A stretch of 62,200 nucleotides of DNA, taken from positions 1 to 62,200 of the forward strand of contig DASRFJ010000300.1 in NCBI GenBank assembly GCA_035651595.1, written 5' to 3'. A model generated the notes under the pieces. That model had not been told where the DNA came from, ran no database searches, and saw only the letters and a list, made by a program, of their open reading frames with translations. Below are positions 23,059 to 31,742 of this stretch, piece after piece. Source of the stretch: JAFARZ01 sp035651595 (lineage in GTDB: Bacteria > Actinomycetota > Actinomycetes > Streptosporangiales > Streptosporangiaceae). The position numbers were made by a program, and so were the translations under genes. The first letter of the stretch is position 1. Each line of letters begins with the position of its first letter.

Positions 23059-24795
23059 TTAGCCCAGGTATTCACCGGGGAACGACGGGCCGGATGGGGG
23101 CCGTGGCTTCCTCGGCTGGCCAAGCTCGCCAAGCTGACCGAGCGGTTCCACCCGCAACGGCGGCAGCGGCGGCGTCACGGGGGGCGCCGTCGCGGGGGGT
23201 GGGGTCAGGGGCGGCGGGGTCGCCGGAGGCGCCACTGGCGGCATCGGCTCCGTCACGACGGCGGCGCTCACGCGCGCCCGGCCACGACCGCGCGCCTTAG
23301 GCCGCCGACCGGGTCCAGTACCGGTCCCGGCCCCGGCGACCGCGACAGCCACCAGCTGTTGCGGCCGGGGCTTGCGCCGTCGCCACGGGACCGCCCGGGT
23401 GGCCAGCAGCATCAGCGCGGCCGCCACGACGAGGAACGCGACAAGTTCCACACCCGCGGTCCGCAGGTCTCCCGGACCCGTGGCGGAGTCCCCATGCGCG
23501 TCGGCCGCGGCGGACAGATCGCCAGAAGCTGGCACGTTAGGCAGCGGCGACGACAAGGCCGCCGGCGTCGGCACGCCCGTCCCGGTGGGCGGCGCCGAAC
23601 TCAGTGCGATCGACGGCAGCAGCCCGTCCATGTTCCCGGGGCTGATCACCGAGACGGCGGTGCTGGTCTCGGGCAGCGGCACGAACGGCGGCACCGTCGT
23701 GGGCAGGCCCACGCCCACGGGCGACGTGCTCGTCGGCGCGGCGGTTGAGGACGTGGACGAGGTCGGCTTCGGCTTCGCTGAGGACTTGCTGGGTGACGGC
23801 TTCGTGGACGGGGGAGCGGTCACGCTGACCGAGCTGGCGGCGATCGGCAGGTTGGTCATCGGCGGGTTGGTCGCCGCCTGCGCTGTGGCGGTCAGCGACA
23901 CCGCGCTCGCGCCGCTCGAGGGCGCCGTTACCGAGGCCGTCATCGTGAACGAGGACGGCGTCGTCGACGTGGCAAGCGGGCCCAGCTCACAGCCCGCGCC
24001 GCCGTTGCCGCTCGGGCACATCCCGGTGAACGAGCCTCGCGCCCCCGAGGGCCCGACGCTCAGGTTGACCCATGCGGAAGGGGTCGGCCCGAACGGCGCC
24101 CACACCTTCACGGTGAACGACACCGCGTGGCCGCCTTGGACGCTGGACTGCGACCGGGTCACGCTGACGCACAGCGCCGGAGGCGAGTCGCTGGCCGCCA
24201 CGCCGGCCGAACCAGCGGAGTCGAGCGACGCACTGACGGAGTCAGCCGAGCCACCGGACGCGCTGGAGCTACCGGACGCACTCGAGGACGCACTCGACGA
24301 CGAGGACGCACTCGAGGACGCGGACGCGGAGCTGGCGGACGCGGAGGACGAGGCGGCGGCGGACGGCGAGGAGGACGTTGATCCTGCCGACGAATCCGAC
24401 GCGGACGGCGAGGGCGACGGCGAAGCGGACGCGGAAGCTACCGGCAGGTATTCGCATTGCGCCCCCGGCGGCAGCGCGAAAGCCGCGCCGGACGCGAAGG
24501 CCACGTTGCCGCCGGGCCAGGCCACGACGCCGAGAACGACCCCGGCAGCCGTGGCGACGACAAACCGTCGGCGAACTCGACGGGGACGAGGAGTCAGCAG
24601 GTTACGGCGCCGCTGCCGCAGCCGCAGCAGCCGGCGCAGGCGCTGCCTGCGCATCCGCCGCGGGTGTCGCTGAGGGGTGCGGGTGCTGGCTGTGTCCTTC
24701 GCGTGCACTCTCTCTTCGCCTTCTTGTGCCATAACGACAGAGGTTTCCCGCCCTGAGCCCGTTGTCTTGCCCCGCGAGGTAACCGCCACATTCAC
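23059..24795 (-). CDS. Ser-rich cell-surface protein with Ig-like domain and C-terminal membrane anchor
   Basis: Up to 578 residues; the start is uncertain (GTG 24795, ATG ~24732 or GTG ~24708, the last with AAGG upstream). An Arg-rich region (RRMRRQRLRRLLRLRQRRR) precedes the hydrophobic signal/anchor FVVATAAGVVLGVVAWPGG. A ~100-residue Ser/Ala stalk follows, then a Cys-bracketed Ig-like domain (LCVSVTRSQSSVQGGHAVSFTVKV...MCPSGNGGAGCELGPL), a Ser/Thr/Pro linker, a transmembrane helix (GVELVAFLVVAAALMLLAT) and a basic, Pro-rich cytosolic tail ending FPGEYLG. The protein at 51016-51972 shares the Ig-like domain and anchor architecture. Both look wall-spanning. Function unknown. Confidence 0.75.
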   Translation of the reverse strand: MNVAVTSRGKTTGSGRETSVVMAQEGEERVHAKDTASTRTPQRHPRRMRRQRLRRLLRLRQRRRNLLTPRPRRVRRRFVVATAAGVVLGVVAWPGGNVAFASGAAFALPPGAQCEYLPVASASASPSPSPSASDSSAGSTSSSPSAAASSSASASSASASSSASSSSSASSSASGSSSASGGSADSVSASLDSAGSAGVAASDSPPALCVSVTRSQSSVQGGHAVSFTVKVWAPFGPTPSAWVNLSVGPSGARGSFTGMCPSGNGGAGCELGPLATSTTPSSFTMTASVTAPSSGASAVSLTATAQAATNPPMTNLPIAASSVSVTAPPSTKPSPSKSSAKPKPTSSTSSTAAPTSTSPVGVGLPTTVPPFVPLPETSTAVSVISPGNMDGLLPSIALSSAPPTGTGVPTPAALSSPLPNVPASGDLSAAADAHGDSATGPGDLRTAGVELVAFLVVAAALMLLATRAVPWRRRKPRPQQLVAVAVAGAGTGTGPGRRPKARGRGRARVSAAVVTEPMPPVAPPATPPPLTPPPATAPPVTPPLPPLRVEPLGQLGELGQPRKPRPPSGPSFPGEYLG

Positions 24796-24884
24796 GACAC
24801 GAGCGCCCCCTGCACGAGCGGCAGCACGACCGGCCGGCCGTCGCAGGTGAGCCGGAACGAGCTGAGCAGGTCGATCGCAATCAT
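24792..24884 (-). pseudogene. 30-residue remnant of a SARP/BTAD-type regulator N-terminus
   Basis: From ATG 24884: IAIDLLSSFRLTCDGRPVVLPLVQGALVS, then TGA. This is the start of the OmpR-like DNA-binding domain of SARP regulators (LLG-F-L-VDGRPV-LP). The protein should continue for at least 250 residues. Its stop overlaps the first possible start of the surface protein (GTGA), so the two may once have been arranged in tandem, or the 5' extension of the surface protein may derive from the decayed regulator. Confidence 0.5.
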
Positions 24885-25123
24885 GCGTCTCCGCTATCCT
24901 CCAGACCCCAAGGCCGAAACTAACCCGTTATATCCATTGTGTCCAGAGGTGTCGCAGGGCCATCGGAGTTTGCCTGGGCCCCCGCCCCCGGATCACGGCG
25001 GCGGACGCGTCGGCTACCAGCGGTGATGTCCACCGCCTCAGACATATTGTGCGTGGGTAGACGAATCAACCCTAACGTTACTCGTGGGACGAAGCACCTC
25101 GAGGATTGCCGGCAGGGCGTGGG

Positions 25124-25531
25124 TCAAGGAGCGAGCTGCTGCACCGCGGCGCCAACGGCCTCGTAGGTAGCGGCAGCTCGCTGGTCGAGGCTGAGCAGTG
25201 TCGCATCGTGCTCGGCAGCGGTGAACGCGATCAGCGCGTCATAGGCCGGTCCGCCAAGGATGCCTCTGGCGGCGACGGTAGCAAGGAGTTCCTGGTATCC
25301 GGTCTCCGACAGAACCAGGAATGGTTCTGCGAAGCGCTCGGCAATGAACTCATGCACGATTGAGGGGCCGGCGCGGTGCGGCGGAGGGAGCCGGGTAAGG
25401 ACGGAGTAGGTCTCGATGGCTGCATGAGCGATCAAGCGCGGTCTGTCGGCCATCGCTTTACGTGCGACGGCATGGTGCTCATGCCAGGTGGCGAATGCCG
25501 CGATCACCACGCTGGAATCGACCGCCTTCAT
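25124..25531 (-). CDS. PIN-domain ribonuclease toxin (VapC-type)
   Basis: 135 residues: AVDSSVVIAAFATWHEHH with the first catalytic Asp, IETYSVLTRLP with the conserved Glu and Thr, GILGGPAYDALIAFTAAEH with the next acidic residue, and TLLSLDQRAAATY with the last. All four acidic positions of an active PIN nuclease are present. Such toxins cleave tRNA or rRNA when their antitoxin is degraded. Its ATG overlaps the antitoxin stop by four bases. It stands alone among non-TA genes. Confidence 0.9.
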   Translation of the reverse strand: MKAVDSSVVIAAFATWHEHHAVARKAMADRPRLIAHAAIETYSVLTRLPPPHRAGPSIVHEFIAERFAEPFLVLSETGYQELLATVAARGILGGPAYDALIAFTAAEHDATLLSLDQRAAATYEAVGAAVQQLAP

Positions 25532-25773
25532 CGCCGGACGCGCTCTAGCGTGTCCCGCACCAGATCGGCAGTTAGCGCTGGCATGTCCGTGTCGGCGACG
25601 GCGGCGACCCCATCTCCCTCATCGACGAGCCGCATTGGCGTGGCCGCGGGCGCAATCTCAAGCCGGCCGTCTCGCTCATCGATTTCGAGCAGAGCCCCTG
25701 CGGTGAGCCCGAGAGCGTCGCGTAGCGCCTTCGGGATCACAACACGCCCGGCAGAATCGATGGCAGTTCTCAT
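25528..25773 (-). CDS. AbrB/MazE-type antitoxin paired with the PIN toxin
   Basis: 81 residues. The swapped-hairpin DNA-binding domain is RTAIDSAGRVVIPKALRDALGLTAGALLEIDERDGRLEIAPA. The acidic C-terminal part (LVDEGDGVAAVADTDMPALTADLVRDTLERVRR) should wrap the toxin. It precedes the toxin gene with an ATGA overlap. Upstream, TGGTAT occurs twice (25778-25797 region) separated by about one helical turn, a likely autoregulatory site. There is no good ribosome-binding site, so translation may be leaderless. Confidence 0.9.
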   Translation of the reverse strand: MRTAIDSAGRVVIPKALRDALGLTAGALLEIDERDGRLEIAPAATPMRLVDEGDGVAAVADTDMPALTADLVRDTLERVRR

Positions 25774-25809
25774 ACCACAAAAATACCATGAAGGATGGGG
25801 GTGAGCCGG

Positions 25810-28314
25810 TTACAGCTGCCCGACGTCGGTAACCCGGACGACCGCCGTCCCTGCCTCATCCGAAGCCGCCAGGTCGACGACCGCGCTGATGCCCCAGTCG
25901 TGGTCGCCTGCCGGGTCCTCGAAGATCTGCCGCACCTCCCAGCTCCCCGCGCCCTCGTTGACAATCAACAGCGCGGGCCCCCGCGCGTCGGAACCGGTGC
26001 CGATCTCGTCGTACAGCTCCCAGTAGCCGGCGAGCGCATCCTCCCACGCCGCCGCGTCCCACCCGGCGGCACCGTCAAGCTCCCCGAGCGCCGAATACCG
26101 CTGCAAAGCAGCCAGCTCCACCCGCCGGAACAGCGCGTTCCGCACCATCACCCGGAAAGCACGCGCATTCCGGGTCACCGCCGGCGGCGCCGCGTCCGAA
26201 CCGGCCACGGCTTCCGCGACGGACGACGGGTCCCGCAGCTTCTCCCACTCGTCGATGAGGCTGGAGTCGACCTGCCGCACCATCTCACCGAGCCACTCGA
26301 TCAGGTCCTCCAGTTCGGCGTTCCGCGCCTCCTCCGGCACCGTCTGCCGCAACGCCTTGTACGCGTCCGCCAGGTAGCGCAGCACGATCCCCTCGGCCCG
26401 TGCCAGCCCGTAGAACGACACGTACTCGGCGAACGACATGGCCTGCGAGTACATCTCCCGCACGACCGCCTTTGGCGACAGCGAATAGTCCGCCACCCAT
26501 GGATGCCCGCGCCGGTAGATCTCGTACGCGCCGTCGAGCATCTCCGCGAGCGGCTGCGGATAGGAAACGGATTCGAGCAGCTCCATCCGTTCCTCGTACT
26601 CGATGCCTTCCGCCTTCATCGCCGCGACGGCCTCGCCGCGCGCCCGCTTGAGCTGCGCGGACAGCACCTGCCGCGGATCCTCAAGCGTCGCCTCGATCAC
26701 CGACACGACATCGAGCGCATACGTCTCACCAAGAGGATCGAGCAGCGAGATAGCCGCCAGCGCCAGCGGCGACAGCGGCTGGTTCAGCGCGAAGTCGTCC
26801 TGTAGCTCGACGGTCAGCCGCCACCGCCGCCCCTCGGAATCCGGCACAGCCAGCCGCTCCACCACACCGCCCGCGACCAGCGTGCGGTAGATCGCGAACG
26901 CCCGCCGGATATGCCGCCGCTGGGCCGAAGGCTCCTCGTCGTTATCCAGCAGCAGATGCTTCATCGCGGCAAAAGCATCGCCCGGCCGGGCTATCACGTT
27001 CAGCAGCATCGCGTTGCTCACGCGGAAACTCGACCGCAGCGGCTCCGGCGGCGACGACACCAGCCGGGAAAACGTCGGCTCGCCCCACCCGACCGTGCCC
27101 TCTGGCGGCTTGCGCCGCACGACCTTGCGCCGCTTCTTCGGGTCGTCACCGGCCTTGGCCAGCGCCTTCTCGTTCTCGATGACGTGCTCGGGCGCCTGCG
27201 CCACCACGTACCCCATGGTGTCGAACCCGGCACGACCGGCCCGCCCCGCGATCTGGTGGAACTCGCGCGCCTGGAGCAGCCGGACCCGGGATCCGTCGTA
27301 CTTGGACAGCCCGGTGAACAGCACGGTCCGGATCGGCACGTTGATGCCGACCCCGAGCGTGTCGGTCCCGCAGATGACCTTCAGCAGCCCCGCCTGCGCC
27401 AGCGTCTCTACCAGCCGCCGGTACCGCGGCAGCATGCCGGCGTGGTGCACGCCGATGCCGTGCCGCACCAGCCGCGACAGCGTCGCGCCGAACCCCGCGG
27501 TGAACCGGAACCGCCCGATCAACGAGGCGATCTCGTCCTTCTCCGCACGCGTGCACACGTTGACCGACATCAGCGCCTGCGCCTGCTCGATCGCCGCGGC
27601 CTGGGTGAAGTGCACGATGTACACCGGCGCCTTACGGTCCTCAAGCAGCGACGCGACGGTCTCGTGCAGCGGCGTGGTCACGTACGAGAACGCCAGCGGC
27701 ACCGGCCGCTCCGCCCCGGTCACCACGCCGCACGACCGCCCGGTCCGCCGCTCAAGGTCCCGGGAAAACCGCGAAACGTCCCCCAAGGTCGCCGACATCA
27801 GCAGGAACTGCGCACGCGGCAGTTCGATCAGCGGCACCTGCCACGCCCACCCGCGATCCGGATCCGCGTAGTAGTGGAACTCGTCCATCACCACCAGGCC
27901 GACGTCCGCCGAAGCGCCATCCCGCAACGCCACGTTCGCCAGCACCTCCGCGGTGCAGCAGATGATCGGCGCGTCCGCGTTCACGCTCGCGTCGCCGGTC
28001 ATCATCCCGACGTCCGCCGCGCCGAAGATGTCGCACAGCGCGAAGAACTTCTCCGACACCAGCGCCTTCACCGGCGCGGTGTAGAACGTCACCTCGTCCC
28101 GGGCGAGCGCGGCGAACGCGGCGCCGACCGCGACCAGGGACTTGCCCGACCCGGTCGGCGTGGACAGGATCACGTTCCCGCCGGATACGAGCTCGATCAG
28201 CGCCTCTTCCTGATGCGGATAGAGGTCATAGCCCTGGTCCTTCGCCCACCCGGCGAACGCCTCATACACCTCGTCCGGGTCGCTGCCGGACGGAAGCAGA
28301 TCACCCAGCGTCAT
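25810..28314 (-). CDS. Ski2-like DEAD/DEAH RNA helicase (DUF3516-type)
   Basis: 834 residues. Motifs: YDLYPHQEEALIELVSGGNVILSTPTGSGKSLVA (Q motif and Walker A), YTAPVKALVSEKF (Ia), VMDEFHYYADPDRGWAWQ (DEFH box, II), LMSATLGD (III), YIVHFTQ (IV), GIGVHHAGMLPRYRRLVE, VICGTDTLGVGINVPIRTV and QIAGRAGRAGFDTMG (V/VI). The C-terminal ~400 residues match the DUF3516 region found in actinobacterial Ski2 homologues. The N-terminus overlaps the XRE gene's end by 14 bp; ATG 28314 or GTG 28317. Role in RNA turnover is inferred from family. Confidence 0.92.
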   Translation of the reverse strand: MTLGDLLPSGSDPDEVYEAFAGWAKDQGYDLYPHQEEALIELVSGGNVILSTPTGSGKSLVAVGAAFAALARDEVTFYTAPVKALVSEKFFALCDIFGAADVGMMTGDASVNADAPIICCTAEVLANVALRDGASADVGLVVMDEFHYYADPDRGWAWQVPLIELPRAQFLLMSATLGDVSRFSRDLERRTGRSCGVVTGAERPVPLAFSYVTTPLHETVASLLEDRKAPVYIVHFTQAAAIEQAQALMSVNVCTRAEKDEIASLIGRFRFTAGFGATLSRLVRHGIGVHHAGMLPRYRRLVETLAQAGLLKVICGTDTLGVGINVPIRTVLFTGLSKYDGSRVRLLQAREFHQIAGRAGRAGFDTMGYVVAQAPEHVIENEKALAKAGDDPKKRRKVVRRKPPEGTVGWGEPTFSRLVSSPPEPLRSSFRVSNAMLLNVIARPGDAFAAMKHLLLDNDEEPSAQRRHIRRAFAIYRTLVAGGVVERLAVPDSEGRRWRLTVELQDDFALNQPLSPLALAAISLLDPLGETYALDVVSVIEATLEDPRQVLSAQLKRARGEAVAAMKAEGIEYEERMELLESVSYPQPLAEMLDGAYEIYRRGHPWVADYSLSPKAVVREMYSQAMSFAEYVSFYGLARAEGIVLRYLADAYKALRQTVPEEARNAELEDLIEWLGEMVRQVDSSLIDEWEKLRDPSSVAEAVAGSDAAPPAVTRNARAFRVMVRNALFRRVELAALQRYSALGELDGAAGWDAAAWEDALAGYWELYDEIGTGSDARGPALLIVNEGAGSWEVRQIFEDPAGDHDWGISAVVDLAASDEAGTAVVRVTDVGQL

Positions 28315-28738
28315 CACGCGCCACCTGTTCCGCCACGGCGGCGATCCGCGCGAGCCGCGCCAGTGATGGTCTGGCCAGCACCGCCCCGATGTCGTGCAGC
28401 GCCGCCATCAGTTCCTCCACTCCGTCCAGCGGCGCGTCCTCCCGCGCGGCCAGCAAAATTGCCCGGTAATCCTCGGCGGTCACCGTCTGTCCTGGCAGCT
28501 CCACCTGCGCGGCGTCGGTCAGGAACAGCGCGGGCACCGACGTGTCGAGCGCGAGCGCGAACGCGGCCAGCTCGCACGCGGTGAACGCGCGCCGCCCGCG
28601 CTCGGCCTGGTGCACCGCCTGCCGGCTCCACGGCCGGTCCAGATAATGCCCGAGCGCCTCGCCGAGCTGGGTCAGCGACATGCCGCGCGCCTCGCGGAGC
28701 CGCGCGACTTGCCGGCCGACTGCCTCCTCGACACGCAC
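28301..28738 (-). CDS. XRE-family helix-turn-helix regulator
   Basis: 145 residues. The HTH is GRQVARLREARGMSLTQLGEALGHYLDRPWSRQAVHQAERGRRAFTACELAAFALALDTSVPALFL. The rest is a helical C-terminal part. GTG 28738 has GAGGAG six bases upstream. A GTGTA-ACTA-TACAC palindrome lies 37 bp upstream in the divergent promoter region, plausibly its own operator. It is co-transcribed with and overlaps the Ski2 helicase gene, an arrangement repeated in many actinobacteria, so it may regulate the helicase. Confidence 0.85.
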   Translation of the reverse strand: MRVEEAVGRQVARLREARGMSLTQLGEALGHYLDRPWSRQAVHQAERGRRAFTACELAAFALALDTSVPALFLTDAAQVELPGQTVTAEDYRAILLAAREDAPLDGVEELMAALHDIGAVLARPSLARLARIAAVAEQVARDDAG

Positions 28739-28774
28739 GCATGACTCCTCGACAATCCGTACCCCGCTCGACTA

Positions 28775-28788
28775 GTGTAACTATACAC
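28775..28788. promoter_or_regulatory. Operator-like palindrome between XRE and STAS genes
   Basis: GTGTA-ACTA-TACAC, perfect 5-bp arms with 4-bp spacer, in an AT-rich patch between divergent starts at 28738 and 28828. Suits an HTH dimer. Confidence 0.6.
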
Positions 28789-28827
28789 AGTTCGTCGTCA
28801 ACCCTCGTGATGACAACGGAGCCCGAA

Positions 28828-29220
28828 ATGCCACGCTTCAACCTGGAATCCGTCACGGCTGGCGATGACTGCGCCGTCATCCAGATCACTGGTGAGGTCG
28901 ACGTCTACACGGCACCGCAACTGCGCGAGCGTGTCGTCGAACTGATCGGCAGCGGCTTCATCCATCTCATCGCTGACTTGCGCGACGTGGAGTTCCTCGA
29001 CTCGACCGGCCTCGGCGCCCTGGTCGGCAGCCTGCGCCGGGTCCGCGTGCACGACGGCTCGCTGATGCTCGTCACCGACTCCCCCCGGATACTCGAAATT
29101 TTCAAGATCACGGGACTGAACAGCGCGTTCGCCATGTATCCGGCCATCTCGGAGGCGGTGGATGCCAGCCCGGCCTGGCGTTCCGCAGTGGCGCACACCG
29201 ATAACCCTCTTTTCTCATAA
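28828..29220 (+). CDS. STAS-domain anti-sigma-factor antagonist (SpoIIAA/RsbV-like)
   Basis: 130 residues: CAVIQITGEVDVYTAPQLRERVVELIGSG, then DLRDVEFLDSTGLGALVGSLRRVRVHDGSLMLV, with the phosphorylatable Ser in DSTGLG. This is the usual anti-anti-sigma switch that is dephosphorylated by a PP2C phosphatase and captures an RsbW-like kinase. ATG 28828 is chosen because GGAG sits six bases upstream; ATG 28810 is possible. No partner kinase or sigma gene is adjacent, so it works in trans. Its stop lies in the ATAACGAC element. Confidence 0.88.
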   Translation: MPRFNLESVTAGDDCAVIQITGEVDVYTAPQLRERVVELIGSGFIHLIADLRDVEFLDSTGLGALVGSLRRVRVHDGSLMLVTDSPRILEIFKITGLNSAFAMYPAISEAVDASPAWRSAVAHTDNPLFS

Positions 29221-29408
29221 CGACGGTGGTGCTCCTGGCCGCGGTCTGCGCCGCGCGCGGAGTCCAGGTATTGTCGGTGTCCGTGGTCAACTTCGCCGTG
29301 CGTTCGCCTGGGAATCTAATGCGAGTTTGCGGGCAATAGACTGAGCAACCCTTTGGCCGGGGCCAGAGTGTCTATAAGGACGTGCTTGCCAACCGAGGAG
29401 ACGTACTG

Positions 29409-30068
29409 GTGACAGGTATCGACTATGAGCGACTCTACGAGTACCGCCTGCGATACGTAGATCAGGAACGCCGTCAGGCGGTGTGGAACGAGATCGCGGC
29501 CTACCTGTACCGCCGCATGGGCTCGCCCGCCCGGGTGCTCGACCCGGGAGCGGGCCGATGCGAGTTCATCAACGCCATCCCGGCGGCTGAGCGGTGGGTA
29601 GTCGACATGATGGATAACGAGGACTACCGGGACCCCGCCGTGAAGGCGGTGACCGGCAGCGTGCTGGACGCCCAGCTGCCGACCGGTCATTTCGACGGCG
29701 TCTTCGTTTCGAACATGCTTGAGCACCTGCCGAGCCAGGATGTGGTGGGCATGCTGCTCAGCCGGCTGCACTCCTGGATGGAGCCGGGCGGCACGCTGGC
29801 CGTGCTCGGCCCGAACTTCCGGTATTGCTCGAGTGAGTACTTTGACTGCGCCGACCATACGCTCGCGCTGACGCACATCGCGGTGGCCGAGCACCTGCAC
29901 GCGGCGGGCTTCGACGTGCGTACCGTCGTGCCGCGCTTCCTGCCGTACTCGTTCCGCAGCGTGCTGCCGGCCTCGCCGGTATTGACCCGGAGTTACCTTC
30001 GCATGCCCGTGGCCTGGCGGCTGCTCGGCAAGCAGTTCCTGGTGCTGGCGAGAAAACCACCCTCGTGA
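29409..30068 (+). CDS. Class I SAM-dependent methyltransferase
   Basis: 219 residues. Motif I is ARVLDPGAGRCEFINAIP; the acidic post-I strand is WVVDMMDNED; motif II-like FDGVFVSNMLEHL carries the common SNxLEH of sugar- or lipid-type methyltransferases; PGGTLAVLGPNFRY follows. GTG 29409 is set by GAGGAG nine bases upstream. The GTGA overlap with the downstream SMP-30-like gene implies one transcript. The substrate is unknown. Similar pairings occur near glycan or polyketide tailoring genes, but none are here. Confidence 0.82.
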   Translation: MTGIDYERLYEYRLRYVDQERRQAVWNEIAAYLYRRMGSPARVLDPGAGRCEFINAIPAAERWVVDMMDNEDYRDPAVKAVTGSVLDAQLPTGHFDGVFVSNMLEHLPSQDVVGMLLSRLHSWMEPGGTLAVLGPNFRYCSSEYFDCADHTLALTHIAVAEHLHAAGFDVRTVVPRFLPYSFRSVLPASPVLTRSYLRMPVAWRLLGKQFLVLARKPPS

Positions 30069-31066
30069 CGGGGGGATTCCGCGGCGAGCGGTGGCGTCCG
30101 CCCGCGCCGGGCTTCCCGGTACCGCGGCGGTCGGACAAGCGAACGCTGCCGCCGCTGACGTTCCTGCCGGTGCCCGGTCACGGCCCAGAGCACGTGGTCG
30201 TGGACGGGCGAGGCAGGCTGCTCACCGGCCTGGCCGACGGGACGATCGTCCGTGTCAGCCCGGACGGCGGCGCGGAGACGATCGCGAATACCGGCGGCCG
30301 CCCGCTCGGCATGGAGCTGGCTGGCGAGGACACGCTGGTGATCGGCGACGCCGAGCGCGGCCTGCTCCGGGTGCGGCCGGTGGAACCGGGCGCGAGCGTG
30401 GAGGTGCTGTGCGACACCGTTGACGGTGAGCGGCTGGTGTTCTGCAGCTGCCCCGCGATCGCCGCCGACGGCACCATCTACTTCAGCCAGTCGTCCCGGC
30501 GATACGATCTCGCGCACTACAAGGGCGACCTGCTGGAGCACTCGGGAACGGGCCGGGTCCTCCGCTACCGGGATGGCCAGGTGGACGTCGTCGCGGACGG
30601 CCTCCAGTTCGCCAACGGCCTGCTGCTCAGCCCCGGCGAAGCGAGCCTGATCGTCGCGGAGACCGGCGGCTACTGTGTCACCCGGGTGCACCTGGACGGC
30701 GCGGCTGGGGGAGTTACCGAGCCGGTTATCGAGAACCTGCCCGGATTCCCCGACAACCTGACCGCCGGTCCGAGCGGACTGATCTGGATCGCCATGGCCA
30801 GCCCGCGGGACGCCACGCTCGACCTGCTGCTGCCGCGGCCGTCATGGCTGCGCGGCGCGGTCTGGGCCCTCCCGGACCGCCTCAAGCCCGCGCCGAAGGA
30901 CATGGCCTGGGTGCTCGCCATCGACCCGGCCGGCCGGGTGGTACACGACCTGCGCGGCTGGCACGTCGGGTATCACGAGGTGACCGCGGTCCGCGAGCAC
31001 GACGGGGTGCTGTACCTGGCCAGCATCGAAGAGGCCACGCTGGCCCGCGCCGAGCTTCCCGCGTGA
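30065..31066 (+). CDS. SMP-30/strictosidine-synthase-like six-bladed propeller protein
   Basis: 333 residues. The pattern PEHVVVDGRGRLLTGLADGTIVRVSPDGG, RPLGMELAGEDTLVIGDAERGLLRV, CSCPAIAADGTIYFSQSSRRYDL, GRVLRYRDGQVDVVADGLQFANGLLLSPGEASLIVAETGGYCVTRVHLDG and LPGFPDNLTAGPSGLIWIAMASPRD matches the strictosidine synthase-like subfamily. Characterised bacterial relatives are lactonases or esterases with a metal at the propeller centre. It is translationally coupled to the methyltransferase and is probably cytosolic. The product is not predictable. Confidence 0.82.
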   Translation: MTGGFRGERWRPPAPGFPVPRRSDKRTLPPLTFLPVPGHGPEHVVVDGRGRLLTGLADGTIVRVSPDGGAETIANTGGRPLGMELAGEDTLVIGDAERGLLRVRPVEPGASVEVLCDTVDGERLVFCSCPAIAADGTIYFSQSSRRYDLAHYKGDLLEHSGTGRVLRYRDGQVDVVADGLQFANGLLLSPGEASLIVAETGGYCVTRVHLDGAAGGVTEPVIENLPGFPDNLTAGPSGLIWIAMASPRDATLDLLLPRPSWLRGAVWALPDRLKPAPKDMAWVLAIDPAGRVVHDLRGWHVGYHEVTAVREHDGVLYLASIEEATLARAELPA

Positions 31067-31071
31067 GAAGA

Positions 31072-31740
31072 TCAGCGGCCCGTCACGAGTGAGTCCGTTC
31101 CGGGAACGGCAGGGCGACGGGATCCGGCGCAAGCCGGCAGCGGCCGGCCTCGTCGGAACCGGTCCAGGCCGAGTCCGGCGACGTCCACGACCTGGCTCGT
31201 CCCGGTGAGCGCCACGTCGGCGGCGGCGCGCGCCACGCCGGGCCCGCACATCATCCCGGCGCCGCCGGCCGAGGCTACCGTGACGCCGTCCAGTCCTGGC
31301 GCGGGACCGATGATCGGCAGGTGGTCCGGTGTGAAGTCGATGGTGGCGGTCCACACGCGGCGAAGCCCGAGCCCGGCGGTGACCGGCACGAGGTCCGCGA
31401 GCCTGGCCCGCATCTTCGCCAGGCAGCCCTCGTCCACGGCGCGGTTCTCGCCCGGCAGCCAGGTCGAACACCATCGGCACACGCGACGGAGCGAGATCTG
31501 GGTGCCGCTCGGTGACCGCAACCTGATGCCGCGCGCCGCCGGCCGCGATCCGCACTCCGGCCAGCCTGCCGACCGCCGCCAGCTTCGGCCCGCAGGTCAG
31601 CACTACCCGCTCGTGGCGATCCGCCCCGCGCTGGTCTCCACCCCGCGAACCGCGCCCTGGCCATCAGGCCGCGGAACTCGACACCCTCGGCCACCTCGAC
31701 TCCGGCGCGGATCATCGCGACCGTGTAGGCGGGCTGATGG
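31072..31740 (-). pseudogene. Frameshifted remnant of a FAD-dependent (DAO-type) oxidoreductase
   Basis: Pieces of one protein appear in order in different frames: PAYTVAMIRAGVEVAEGVEF near 31735-31680, VVLTCGPKLAAVGRLAGVRI near 31605-31545, then ADLVPVTAGLGLRRVWTATIDFTPDHLPIIGPAPGLDGVTVASAGGAGMMCGPGVARAAAD near 31410-31230. The last is the C-terminal FAD-binding strand of glycine/sarcosine-oxidase-like enzymes. At least three frameshifts and the whole N-terminal half are lost. It abuts another broken gene at ~31740. Confidence 0.75.
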
Positions 31741-31742
31741 TC

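Noticed and set aside
23372..24673. Long plus-strand frame with an acidic Ala/Asp/Glu repeat
   Set aside because: It is the exact antisense of the Ser-rich stalk of the surface protein (Ser codons read as Glu/Asp/Ala). The minus frame has a signal, Cys-paired domain and membrane anchor.
24792..30068. A natural-product cluster (SARP stub, methyltransferase, strictosidine-like protein)
   Set aside because: No scaffold-building enzyme is present; the SARP gene is only a 30-residue stub.
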